Below, piece after piece: positions 50,962 to 62,800 of a DNA stretch of 64,000 nucleotides (position 1 is its first letter; every line of letters starts with the position of its first letter). This stretch comes from Gymnogyps californianus (Eukaryota > Chordata > Aves > Accipitriformes > Cathartidae). The position numbers and the translations under genes were made by a program. Below the pieces are notes generated by a model. It searched no databases. It saw only the letters and a list, made by a program, of their open reading frames with translations, and had not been told where the DNA came from. Where the stretch lies: assembly GCF_018139145.2 (NCBI RefSeq), contig NC_059473.1, forward strand, positions 62,912,707 through 62,976,706. The letters are read 5' to 3'.

Positions 50962-50971
50962 GGGCATGCTT
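50962..50971 (+). promoter_or_regulatory. PERP: p53/p63-type half-site in PERP intron 1
   Basis: GGGCATGCTT matches the RRRCWWGYYY half-site exactly. A good second half is not adjacent, so a full 20-bp element is not shown. It is mentioned because p53 response elements in the promoter and first intron have been described for mammalian PERP. Single half-sites are common by chance. Confidence 0.25.
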
Positions 50972-51081
50972 CTTACAGTAAAGGATTTCAACAAAAAATG
51001 ATTAAAGGAAACCAAAGACCCGTAATGACCTACAGTTTAGTGCACTGCTGTGTGTAACATCTTTCTTATTTTCTCTTCAAG

Positions 51082-51225
51082 GATGGGGGAGAGCAGCAGC
51101 TGCCACGTACCTCGTTGGCTTTGTGATCCTGGTCATCTGTTTTGCCCTCGCAGTCATTGCGTTCTCGATCGAGATACTCCGCTTCAACTTTGTGCGAGGA
51201 ATTGGAGGCTTGCTCTTTGTTGTTG
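51082..51225 (+). CDS. PERP: PERP coding exon 2
   Basis: The acceptor TTCTCTTCAAG is followed by 144 nt. The first two bases complete the GGA glycine codon split from exon 1, and the exon ends with one base (GTT GTT G) before GTAAGG. It encodes residues 71-118, GWGRAAAATYLVGFVILVIC and onward. This is the end of the first loop, the second membrane segment (about 77-98), the short cytoplasmic turn EILRFNFVRG and the start of the third membrane segment. The WGRAA motif just before the second membrane segment is typical of PERP. Splice phase is maintained into exon 3. Confidence 0.96.
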
Positions 51226-51865
51226 GTAAGGCTGGGGACAAAGATAAGGTTATTTTAGATGTAAAACAGGCATCAGCAGAAAAACATGCTAGATGGAGCC
51301 TCCCTTATGAAATAAGCTGTCTTTGTCTGGTTTATGACTCATTTTCATGAGGAACAAGGGAAGGATGATTTATGCTCTGAGAGGATAATGGTTAAGGAAG
51401 CTCCAGTGGCCTTTGTCAATTAGCACTTTCCCAAAAGCAGTTTATGGGGGCAACCAACACCTTTGACCCTGCATGTCACATCCTAAGACTTAGGAGCTGA
51501 TAGCCCCAGGTGCTTCCCACCTTCCCAAGGGGAGGAGGAGCAATGGGGCTATGGTACAAGTGGGAGGTAACTGACTGCGCAGGGATCACCGTGCCTGGCT
51601 GTAGGACAGGGCTGGTCATGGCATGCAGGTATGTGCCTTAGCAACCTGGCAATGTCAGCTGTAGCTGCTGCAGTCAGATAGGTGTGGGGATCTGCCTTGG
51701 CCAGAAGTCACATACCTCTGTAAGAATGCAGATTTGATTGTAAGACTGAAGATAATCCTTGCATATCTTTTTAAGATATGCAGTTATCTCCAAGTACGTT
51801 TTTTTGTGGGAAATGTAATAGATTCATTGTCACTTACTCCTGCTTTTCTTTCTTTCTTTCTCTAG
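51226..51865 (+). other. PERP: PERP intron 2 (640 bp)
   Basis: This short intron has a GTAAGG donor and an acceptor preceded by a TTTCTTTCTTTC pyrimidine tract ending in TCTAG (51865). Nothing else is recognised in it. Confidence 0.95.
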
Positions 51866-52101
51866 CTGCATTCCAGATCATAGGCTTGGTCATCTACCCA
51901 GTGAAATTCGCAGAAGAAATCCCACTGATGGGAGATAATATGTTCAGCTGGGCCTATGGCTTTGGTTGGGCCAGCACTGTTGTTGTAATAGGGTGTGCTT
52001 TCTTCTTCTGCTGCCTCCCCAACTGGGAAGATGAAGTCCTGGGAAACATCAAGCCTACCTATTACTACTCCTCCCCAGAGAGAGCACCATACTTAAATTG
52101 A
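51866..52101 (+). CDS. PERP: PERP coding exon 3 and stop codon
   Basis: The last coding exon supplies residues 119-196 and the TGA stop at 52099-52101. It completes the third membrane segment (about 112-130), the second extracellular loop ([16 protein letters not shown]) and the fourth membrane segment (about 151-171). It ends with an acidic and tyrosine-rich cytoplasmic tail with [12 protein letters not shown], then [14 protein letters not shown]. The spliced ORF is 591 nt including the stop, free of frameshifts. The three-exon structure is that of mammalian PERP. The gene appears intact. Confidence 0.97.
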
Positions 52102-54182
52102 AAGAGTAAATCCAAGTACAATCAACTATCAAAACAACAGAGGAGCACCTCTGATGTAAATTTGGTGCGATTATAGGAGACTGAAAAAAACCCACCTTAT
52201 TTCTCCAGAGTATTTCTTACTAGCCCTGGCAATAAATTAGTAAAAACATTGGAATCTTTAAGCAAGTAGCTTTTACCTAAAGTATTGTTTACATATTCTC
52301 ATGTCGATTCTGTTTGGGTGGTTTACTTGCTCCTTCCCCTCCCAACTAATTGAGTCATCCTTATTTTATTCAAACACTTGCTTATGAATAAAGATGTAGT
52401 GTTTCAAGTGTAGAAAGGAAGAGGAGAGATTTTAAACAACCCATTAGAGGGACCTGCAAGTTATTTTGTTTTCACCTCTGACAAAATTGCCTTAAATGGA
52501 ACTAGAAAAAACCCAACCTTCCAAAGAACGCTTCTTCTTGCACCAAAGTCAGTCCCAAGGAAGGAACTTCCCTGAGACTATCGATTGCAGTCACCTGCTG
52601 CCTAAGAATCTCTTCTCATTCCTGTTACTGGACTATTGTTGACTGTTAGCTATTTGAATTAAGGGGAAAATAAAATTAAAATTTATTTTCCACCAATTGG
52701 TGCTGTTAGAGAGAGATCTCCTCTAAATCATGGAGCTGGTGTGTAACAGTGGCTACTGTAACACTTATTGGTGTTTTTGTAGCCACTGCAGGACTTGTGA
52801 TGGAGCCACATATAATTTAATATACGTTGTCACAGAGAGAATCAATAAACTTTCAGATGTTAAACTACATACATTTTTACATGGTATTTGAGGGATGCTG
52901 ATTTAGAAAATACCTTTGAGTAGAAACATACACTGTTCTTTATGTCTACCTTTTTAAAACTGCAGTGTTTTAATTATCAGCTGTGTTTTGGAGGGAAATC
53001 TTAGCATAAGGTGTTGAAAACCTCCAAAAGTTTCTAAAGCACACTGTAGGTACTCCAGAGTTTAGTAAACTTGGGGATGCTTTGTGAGTCACTAGGGATA
53101 ACAGGTAAAAATAGAAAAGCAGTTCTGTGAGCAATTTATGTATGCAAACTTCATACAGACACCTGTCTCAGGGAGTAATCTGGCTGGCTCCTAGCTTGTA
53201 TTTCTGGAGCCAGCAATTCCAAATAAGTATTCCAGCGAGGCAGAGCCATGTCTGTGTTGGTCATGGACCTGCAGCAGCTTACAGCAGATTTAATTATGGT
53301 CTACAATCTTTGTCAGAGCTTTCTTCAGCTGGGGAAGAAGGAAGAGGCTCATTTGTGGAGCTCCTCTTCCAACTATGGGGGAAGTATCTATAGCAGAGAC
53401 AGATTTTGGGGGGGGTGGGGGTACAGGTACAAATGCTGCGTGTTACTCTGTGTAATGAGCAGCTGGGGACCTATTTCTTACTATCATGAACCCAGTACTT
53501 AGGAGAGGGTAAGTGTGTGGGTATATGTATTCATGCACATGTACAAAATAGAACTTATAAAGCATTAACCAGCGTACTGTAAAGCTAAAGTCATTTAGAA
53601 CTAAGCTTTTTCAATGCCAAATATTTCTTGTATTATATATTGTATAGCTTTCTGTTTTGTAACACCTTTTTTTAAATTTGGTAATTCTATGTATTGCATG
53701 TGATCCCGTTTTGGAAAGGCCAGGTGACTTTTTAAAGTCCCTGCCAGGCCTGTATCTTATAACTTTACAGAGTGTAAACATCTGCAGACTTCAGAACTGT
53801 GTTACAAGCTCAGTCGTGGCATATACAATCAACTGTATTTATGATTCTTGCTGAAGAAGACAATCCTGTGACAAATGTCTTTTTTTTTTTTTTCTTCCTT
53901 TCTGTACAGTACTGGCTGGTGGGGAATACTGTGTAGACTTATCTGTATCTTGAGTAATGATAGTACCTACTTTCTAGTGAATTCAAAACACAGCAGAGAA
54001 TTCCAAGTCTGGAAAATCCTTGCACAGCTAAAGCTGAGAAGGAGAAAAGATGTAAGAAAATGGACACCCTTCCTAATGAGAGGGAGGATGGGATGGTAAT
54101 ACAGTTTAGCGTAACTTAAGTTTTTTGTATGTTTTTTATAAGCATTGTCATAACTTGTCAAAAAGCACAAATGTACAATAAA
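52102..54182 (+). other. PERP: PERP 3' untranslated region with candidate poly(A) signals
   Basis: AATAAA occurs at 52231-52236, 52387-52392, 52669-52674, 52844-52849 and 54177-54182. The cluster at 52.2-52.85 kb would give a 3' untranslated region of about 150-770 nt; the last signal would give about 2.1 kb. The stretch between carries no repeats I recognise apart from a 14-base T run at about 53880-53893. Which signals are used cannot be told from the sequence. The open frames inside (for example 53127-53502) are at chance level. Confidence 0.6.
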
Positions 54183-54637
54183 CTTGGCTCTGAATATACT
54201 GGGAGGGGTAGAAGCATAACCAGCACGTTACACAATTAAGATGTTCAGAAGAAAGCTATTGCAAATAGTCATTAATTACTCTCCAGTGATACTAATGTAT
54301 GTGGCACTCCTTTCAAATATGGTGGCTTAATTAAAACTGTTTTAACTGACGGTTGTAGAAACTTGGTGGTGTTTGTGGTTCACAGATTCATTTCATAAAC
54401 TCAGGCAAATAGCCATTCTTTCCTTCTCTTAACGTGAATATCAGTATCCATGAAGTGTTGGGTTAATAAAATGAAGTTTAAGACCTCATGTCCAGGAGGC
54501 AACAATTTCATTTTCCAGTCAAATAAGCTTGAGTATATGCTGCAAAACATATCTGTGCACTTTCATTGGAAGTGCCAGGCATAGAAAGCTCTTTGCTAAG
54601 CCAAAACCTCTTAAATGCATCACAACTTGAGGGGGAA

Positions 54638-55732
54638 TGTGGTGGGTTGATCCTGGCTGGATGCCAGGTGCCCGCCAAAGCCGCTCTATCACCCCCCTCC
54701 TCAGCTGGACAGGGGAGAGAAAATATAACAAAAGGCTCATGGGTGGAGGTAGGGACAGGGAGAGATCACTCAGCAATTACTGTCACGGGCAAAACAGACT
54801 TCACTTGCGGGGGGGTGGGAAATTAATTTAATTTATTACCAATCAAATCAGAGTAGGATAATAAGGAAATAAGACCAAAGCTTAAAAACACCTTCCCTCC
54901 ACCCCTCCCTTCTTCCTGGGCTTAACTTTACTCCCGAATTCTCTCCCCCCCGAGCAGCACAGAGGGACGGGAATGGGGGTTGTGGTCAGTTCATCACATG
55001 TTGTCTCTGCCACTCCTTCCTCCTCGGGGGGAGGACTCCTCATACTCCTCCCCTGCTCCAGCACAGGGTCCCTCCCACGGGAGACAGTCGTCCACAAACT
55101 TCTCCAGTGTGGGTCCCTTCCACGGGCTGCAGTCCTTCAGGAACAGACTGCCCCAGCATGGGTCTGCCACAGGGTCACAAGTCCTGCCAGAAAACCTGCT
55201 CCAGTGTGGGCTCCTCTCTCCATGGGTCCACAGGTCCTGCCAGAAGCCTGCTCCAGCATAGGCTTCCCACAGGCTCACAGCCTCCCTCGGGCATCCACCT
55301 GCTCCGGCGTGGGGTCCTCCATGGGCTGCAGGTGGATATCTGCTCCACCATTAACCTCCATGGGCTGCAGGGGGACAGCCTGCCTCACCATGGTCTTCAC
55401 CACGGGCTGCAGGGGAATCTCTGCTCTGGCGCCTGGAGCACCTCCTCCCCGACCTTGGTGTCTGCAGAGTTGTTTCTCTCACCTGTTCTCACTCCTCTCT
55501 TCTCTGGCTGCAATTTCGCTTGTGCAGCAACTTTTCCCCTTCTTAAATATGTTATCCCAGAGGCGCTACCACCATTGCTGATGGGCTCAGCCTTGGCCAG
55601 CAGCAGGCGCGACTTGGAGCCGGTTGGCACTGGCTCTATCGGACATGGGGGAAGCTTCTGGCATCTTCTTACAGAAGCCACCCCTGTAGGCCCCCTGTAG
55701 CTACCAAACCCTTGCCATGCAAACCCAATACA
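54638..55732 (-). mobile_element. Complete solo LTR of an avian endogenous retrovirus (1,095 bp)
   Basis: Read on the minus strand the element starts TGTATTGGGTTTGCATGG and ends GATCAACCCACCACA, with TG..CA termini. It is flanked by a perfect 5-bp target-site duplication GGGAA (54633-54637 and 55733-55737). I recognise it as a common long bird LTR family. The minus strand shows a TATA-like CATATTTAAG (about 55541-55550) and an AATAAA signal (about 54833-54838). The interior (about 55010-55440) consists of diverged copies of a C/G-rich unit of about 35-60 bp with the core CTGCTCCAGCRTGGG. No viral genes remain. It lies 450 bp beyond the last PERP poly(A) signal, in opposite orientation. Confidence 0.9.
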
Positions 55733-58700
55733 GGGAACTCTAAACATTTTAAGTACGTAACAGTCTACAGGAGGTCTCAGATGTGAGAAGAGTGTTGTTT
55801 TTTTATCAAAATTGTGCCAAGTACCTTTCCTATACTGATCAAGAACTTTAAATAGTGAGAAAAAGATGGGAGTACTTGCCTGCTATTTTCAGTGGAAGAC
55901 TGCACTTCTCCCGTGATTAGAAACCTTCCCATTTCTAACCTCAGATTATGCGTGGCCTGCATATAGCCCTGTGCTAGTGGCATTCCGTATCGTGAACAAC
56001 TCTTTCTCCCTCTGTGTCTTTACAGAGAGCAAATCTCCTGTCAGCCACCACTGTCTTAAACCAGCCTGCAGCTTCTGATTGCTGGAAAGACAAATTCACC
56101 ATTCTCCTGATTTTTTTAGCTGTGCTCTTCCTTAAATGTCTTAGTTTTAAAACACACTCACCACCCTGGATTCTGGCAGCTTGCATGGGTTTCTTTTGGT
56201 TTTGGGGTTTTTGCCCCCCCCCTTAAATTACTCTTAATTTTAAATACACAATTAGGGAAAATATTTTTGTTCCTTTTAGATTTTCCTAAATGCTTTGAAG
56301 ATAATTGGAGGGTTTGTATAATGCCCATTTTTTTGACATGAAGAACATTTGCACTCTTGTTTACCTACCAGTCTGTATTCAGCTGCAGCCTAAATCTGCG
56401 CTCACTAAAATCCACTGAACAACTCCAGCGAGCTTCAGGCTGCAGGGTAGCTCCTTCTAACCCAACCCTGGCGAAGAGAGAGCAGTTCAGGAGAATTTGA
56501 GCACACTTGGCTCTCGTCTCAGGGGCAGTTACAAGCAATCAAAAACTTGCATGACTGGGTGCTAGGGAAGGCTAATCGACCTGAATGGGATGATTGATGC
56601 TTAAATCTCATGGATGTGGGAAACGGCTGCCACACCCCACTAGGATTTTGTATTTTTAGTTGACCTAACAAGTGACTAATTTTTTAGACAATTCCTTGAC
56701 AAGGTAGAATTCTTAAGAAGTAGTCACCTGACCTTTACATCCTGCATCTAAGGACTTTTGGACCTAGAATACATACATAAATCAAGACAGTGTAGTAACA
56801 GATCATTCAAGGTAATTTTTTTGCAGGGGAGGGTTGTTATCGTGATAAGCACTATAGAAACAAAACCACCCACATGCTAAAAGGAAAGGTTACACAAGTA
56901 AAAAGAAAGAGTCGCTGAGATCACTGAGCACTTATGAATCAACGATGAACCAAGCACAGGTATGGATGGAAACCAAAATGCTTTAGGAGATGCACAACAG
57001 CCGAGAGAGCTGAGGTACTGGTCCCACAATGCAGAGCAGTGGAGGTTACTGGCAATACAGAACAGCACCCTGAAAAAACAGGGTTTTCAGTGCCAGTAGG
57101 TGAAGCTGCACAGATTTTAAAATGAACTTGGGAGATGATACTCACAACCAGAATAAAGTGTAATCAAATCTGGAGGATATGTTTGCCAAAAATAGGGATG
57201 CTGAGTTTCTGAATGCGATTTCTGTAACAGGTGTCTGTACAGGAGTAGCAAAATCCATGTGCAATGAGTTCACAGCACCTGGGATATGACAGCGTTACTG
57301 CAGAGGTGCAGCAGTTTATATGAGTAGATCTCATCATTGAATCCCAAGAATGTGTTGATTTTGCTGTGCATGTGCAGCATATTTATAAGATAGGTCCAAT
57401 GCATCCATGGTGCAGGTCTGCGCTGGTACAGTAAGTAGCCTTTTGTCTGGGATTTCCTGGTGCCCAAAGGTGTGGGCCAAGCTGCTCCAGCAATGGAGCT
57501 CGATATCCAGAAATAGCAGGCAAAAAGCCAATGCCCTCAAATTTTGCCTCTATAAAATTATATTTAAATTACTTGGGAGTTGTCAGAACAATCCAAAGGT
57601 TTTTTAATTATTATTTTTGAACACCTAAATTTAATAAGGCTGAATTTATAATAAAAACTGTAGTGGAAAACATGCAGGCGTATCTAGAGCTTTATAATAT
57701 AAATATTATAACTATAAACAATATAAATAAATAATAATGTATGATAAGCAATATGCATTGTATAATATAATTAATAGATATAAATGCTTCCATGAATTAT
57801 ATTCCTCATGGGTTCATCTTAGCAGGATTGGATAATATTTACTAGAAGGATTGGTATGACTGCTGCTTTTTATTTATTTATGGGAATGCGGGCAACACAT
57901 ACTATTTTCCACAGAGAACTTTGCGGATCTTTGTAAGTACTAAAAATTGCTAAGCGTCAAGGGGACACATCAGAAATCAGTGTTCACTGAGTTTGAGAGG
58001 GCCCAGAAAGGTTTGGGGTGAGCACGCACATGAAACTGTAAGCCTAAAAGCCAGCTAACTCCTGTCCTCCAGTGTGCTGCCCTGGGAAACGATCACGGAT
58101 TAAAGTACGCTAGTTGACTGTCGTGGTCTTGAATACACAGGGAGGTATATAATTGGGGCAGGAGCTGACGTGTGGCCATTACAATCCCTTTTCAGTAAAT
58201 AGCCTGTTTTTAAGCTCTCTTTCTGTTAGGAATGCCATAACAAGAAATAAGCAGAACTTATCGTGAAAAAGGAATTTAGATGAATCATGATACTCAAAAA
58301 TTAATTTCTGTTCTGATTTGCAATAGAAAGACAAGACAACTTGCAAAAAAAACCTCAGGAAAATCATAATTGGCATTTTGTATCAAGACAATAGGAAAAG
58401 TCGAAAATGTTGATAGGAGACCACCATTTTCATTTCAGCCCACTTGCCAAATCAATTCCATATCAAACATTTAAAATTCAAGAGATCATTTCCATATAAC
58501 ATTTTGGTTTCCACAAAACCCTACTTTTGGCTGGAGAATCTCAAAGTGAACATTCATGGCCAAAACTCTTAAAGATATGCTTGGTATGCATGTCTTTTTT
58601 TATCTGTAAATCTCAAAGTGCTTAAAGAAGTAGCTGGTGCTGTTTCCAACTGACCCATAAGGCACAGTAAATGAAAGCCGTTTCTTTGACAGAGAAATGT

Positions 58701-59368
58701 AAGTAGCAAAGGTGTGGCACCTGGGAATTACCTACGTAAGGCTGATTTTATTCCTCTCCTAAGGCAGCTGAACTATATGTTTTACAAGGAGTTACTGTTA
58801 TGGTCTGCTACGATAGGACAACTATTTAGTTAGCCTAGCTATGCTGCAGAGAAGTTGTGGGGCCCAAAGCAAGTAGTTTAAGTAAAATTATTCAATATGT
58901 AGAACAGGTCTGTGCTGTACCACTCTAACTGCTTACACACAATTTCATAAAAACCCTATATGCAACATGCTTCATGTGTGCCCACCAGAGAGTTTGTGCT
59001 CCTGACAGCTGCCCGAGGAAGATGCAGATCTCCATAATGGTTACAAATGTCCAGAAGCCATCTCAGCTGGTAACTGCATAGTGGGTTTACAGGACACCCT
59101 TGATTTCAGCCATTTGCCGGGGGGGTTCGACTGAACTGATCAAACTTCTACAGAGCATCTGTAAGAAATAACTGGGGATTAAACCTTGTTCCAGTATAGA
59201 GCCTACCCTGAAGAAACCTGTCCTTTATCAAAAACTAGCTGAAAATGAAATCCACGCTCAGGCACACAGAGACTTTTGTGTTTTCCTAATTTTGGTTTTT
59301 CCTGATTTTGTGTTCTCCTAATACAGTCTTGAATTGCTCACATAAATAACAATCCTGGATGCAGCCTC

Positions 59369-59882
59369 ATGTTTGTGACTCAGCTGTTAAAACTTGCTCT
59401 TGTGATAATCTTCTGGTTTTGCACATGTAGCCTCAATAAGGAAAGGAAGAAAGTGCCTTTCAAGCCTAAGTGTTTGTCTCGTCGAGGCAGGCCTGCTTTA
59501 CTGACAAGAGTCAGCGAGTGCTGCGCGTGGGGCAGGCTTTGGATGTCCAACAGCAAGCCGGTCCTGGAGGGCTCTTGCCAAAAGTCTTAACAAAACCCTG
59601 TGGAAGTTTTCCTCCAAGCTCAGCGGCCAGCGAACAGAGGAGTTCTCAGACCTCTGCAGAGCTTTCCTGCTCTGCATGAGGCAGCTAGAGGAAGGCTTTC
59701 CCAGATGCATGGCAGCAGGACTGAGTACCGACCACTCCCAGGTCACCGCAAGCATCACGGACGAGCCTCAGTGTCCGGCCGCTGCGGGAGAGTCCTTCAG
59801 AAAGGCCCGGTGTGTGGGAAACTACAAGATTTCAACTGGGTTCATTTTTGTAGGAGGGTGTCCTTATTTTGCAATGGAGTAA
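59369..59882 (+). other. Unidentified coding-like segment, possible exon or pseudogene
   Basis: This patch is richer in GC and CpG than the DNA around it. In one frame an ATG at 59369 opens with a signal-peptide-like stretch (MFVTQLLKLALVIIFW, then CTCS) and runs 73 codons to a stop at 59588. In another frame the segment 59505-59882 is open for 125 codons and contains SLNKTLWKFSSKL, EEFSDLCRAFLLCMRQLEEG and CMAAGLSTDHSQVTAS. Over the 82 codons 59583-59828 I count about 70% G or C at third positions against about 51% at first and second, a coding-like bias. Possible acceptors (CTTTACTGACAAG, ending 59508) and donors (GTGTGT) are weak. I recognise no family. It could be a real exon, a frameshifted pseudogene or a GC-rich non-coding element. 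Confidence 0.3.
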
Positions 59883-62800
59883 AGTCAGGTCCTGTTCAAA
59901 ATGCATTTCCAGTATCCTTCTAATTAACGTAAAGGAATTGCAGCTTGGATTACCCTGTGAATGCTTTCAGTGTCTAAAGGTATTTGTCTACACGTGCTTA
60001 CTATGGATGAAATATTAGTCACATTGAGAACACTATTGCCTTGGTGCCCACGTGATGCAGGGTACAGAGAGTGACCACAAGGTACAATTTAGCCTGAGTA
60101 GGATTTGGCTGACTGAGTTGCATCACTGTATAGGCTGTGGTTATAACAAAACTGCAGTGCAATATTCCAGTTGCAAGGCAAGGTGCAGCCCTCTCCAAAG
60201 GGAAATGGCAGATTGGCATTATCAGAAAAAAAGGATCTATGGTTGTAAATGGATTAATAAAGATAATAATAGTTATAAGATTTATGATAGCTTATGCAGA
60301 AAATGTTTCTCAATTGCTCAGTGTGACTTGTTAGATGTAAGATAGCACACAAGAGAACGGATCATAAAATAATCTTAGCAAAGCTTTTAAAAACCAAACT
60401 CTGGGGACTTCTCGTTTGTAAGTGGTATGAATATCAGAGAACGAAAATGCACTTGCTGCAAAAGTCATGAACATACACCACAGCTGGTCAGCCCATGTCA
60501 ATCCAGTCATTTATATAGCTCAGCTGACCAGGTCAGCAGACTAAAGGTGGATGAAAATGTGCTGCCAATCATTTGTTAGCTTCTTCTTCAACTAAGAAAA
60601 CCATTTGTGTCTTGGCTGAAAAGGGCATATTTTTATTTTTAGCTCTAATGCCATAGATCAGTTTGTTTTATCAATATCCTACTGCTTACTTGGTTACTTC
60701 AAGTAGCAATGAAGATTCATTAGGAACATTTTCAGATGCAGAAAGTGCACTACAGTCTAACAGTTTTCACATTGATAGTATATCTTCATTTTCAACAGAT
60801 GATGCTGGTGTTAACCAGGAGGGACTATCCACAGATACTGGAAAAGGAGAACAAGCATTTGCTTTCACATAAACACCCAGCTTGTAAACTGCAAAAGACA
60901 AAGCATGTTGAGGGTAAAAGTCATCACTTCAAATCACAGACTTCTTAAGAAAAGTTTTGAGTCATTTTCCCCTGTTTGCCATAGGAGTATCAGAATTACA
61001 TGAGATATACTTCATTTTGTCACCTTTGAATACATCTCCCTCTCTGTTGTTCCAGATATCACAAATTACCCTTGTACTGAACGTGAAGATTGCCTGTAGT
61101 TCTAAATTACTTGGGGATGACAAAGATGGGCAAGACGCAGAAACACCCACGGTGACTGAACACTACTCATCTTTCACAGTGTGATAATGTAATGTATTCT
61201 GTGGTATCATCTCGCAAATGCTAACATTTGTGACAATATGCATTCGTCCACAGGTGAGTTATAACGAAAACTGATGACAAATCCTTCAGTCATAAATGCC
61301 TACCTGAAACATGGCTGAGCATTCAAAAGGCAGGGAAGAGGATTTTATTCCTCAACAAACATTGGCTCTCAAATACCTGATGGTGCCTGACTTATTCCTG
61401 GATTTCAGCTACAAAATTTCTTTGACTTGATTTAGCTATTTTCTCTGAGAAAAGAAACAAAAGCTGAGTTTTTAGAAAACTGTGACTTTGTGAAGAATTG
61501 AAACTTGGCAAGAGAGTGGATATAGACAGCTGAGTGAGGGCTTGGCTACAGTCTACTGCCACATGCATGAGTGTTTCTGAAGTCATCTTTTAAAAACCCT
61601 TTAATATCCAAATCCATGTTCTCTCCATCTTTTGGAGTTTATTGTGCCCATTTCTACCTCAGCTGTGGCAACAGAAAGAACACATGTAAACAGACTGGGA
61701 GAGCTTGCAGGTACCAGCATATTGCAGTAAGGGTGATCTTCAAACAATATTTTTTTTAGTGTAAATATTTTTAAAAATCATGCATAAAAAATGATATATT
61801 GCAGTGTTATAGAACTGGTAAATGGCATTTTAAACATTATATTTAGGTTAACAATAACTGAATTTGTGGATAGCACAGATGTGGACTACAAGGGAAGATA
61901 CGTAATATTCTAAGGAAATGGTGGTTCCCTAAAGTGTACTTTACCAAAAATACTTGAGATTGTCCCTTATTTCCAACCCAAAACATCAGCTGAGGTGTTT
62001 TCATAGTTGGCTTTTGCTTTCAGCAACATTCCAATTCAACGGCCAAATCTGCAAAAATGTCTCCTGCTCTCACAGAGACTTGTTGAACGCCCCTGACGGA
62101 CCTCTCACCACCGCAGGGATATTGGGCTGTGGCTGTACGATGGGGGAGCTGCTGGCAGGATGCTTCAGCTAGCCAGAACCGCAGCGGCTAGAGAATGAGA
62201 GGCAAAGCAGCCACACCACTGCTAGTCTACCACCAGGCTAATAAGCTATCTCTGATTAGAAATAAGGCACGGTGTCACATTAACCCCTTCAAATTGCTTC
62301 CGTGATGGAGCCACTACCTCTTCACGGTGCTGCAGCTCATTGCTGTGGATGTTCCACTTTGGGTCTGCACAAGCTCAATGCCTCTCCAGGCACTCCCCTG
62401 TACAGTGTATCAATTCAATGTAAATTATTAATTTATTTTATTTAGGCCATTATTGATTTATGAATATTAATTCAGCAAAATGCTGTGGAGTTTGCAGTTC
62501 AGTACGGGTGTCACATTTCACCATAAAAAAATCTCTGTGAGTAAATGAGGTCGGTGCTTGGATGCAGCCCCGCCTGACAAAGTCCACCGTGGGAGCAAAG
62601 GATACTTCGCATCCTCTGTGCTTAACCATGTTTCACAGAAACCAGCTTTGATCTGCAAGGGGTGCAGCTGCTTCCAGAGGTAAACGCGTCTGGGCCCTAC
62701 CAAAATATTAGGTTGTAGCACATGTTAGTTCAAAGGGAGAGTGCTACGAGCATGGCTATATCGCTTCTGAGCTGATAGACAGAAAAATCTGCCCTGCACT

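Larger units (their letters stand above)
43131..51081 (+). other. PERP: PERP intron 1 (8 kb)
   Basis: The intron is bounded by GTAAGC (43131) and TCTTCAAG (ending 51081). It contains a CR1 element in antisense (48562-49115), a few homopolymer tracts, and a perfect 10-base p53-type half-site GGGCATGCTT at 50962-50971, 111 bp before exon 2. Other open frames in it are at chance length and I recognise none. Confidence 0.9.

Noticed and set aside
54973..55747. Open frames of up to 202 codons
   Set aside because: They lie inside the solo LTR and are produced by its C/G-rich internal repeats. An LTR of this kind does not encode protein there.
60052..60345. 97-codon plus-strand open frame with several cysteines
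   Set aside because: The length is expected by chance in 64 kb of this composition. Codon use is AT-rich and unbiased, and no splice signals or family are recognised.
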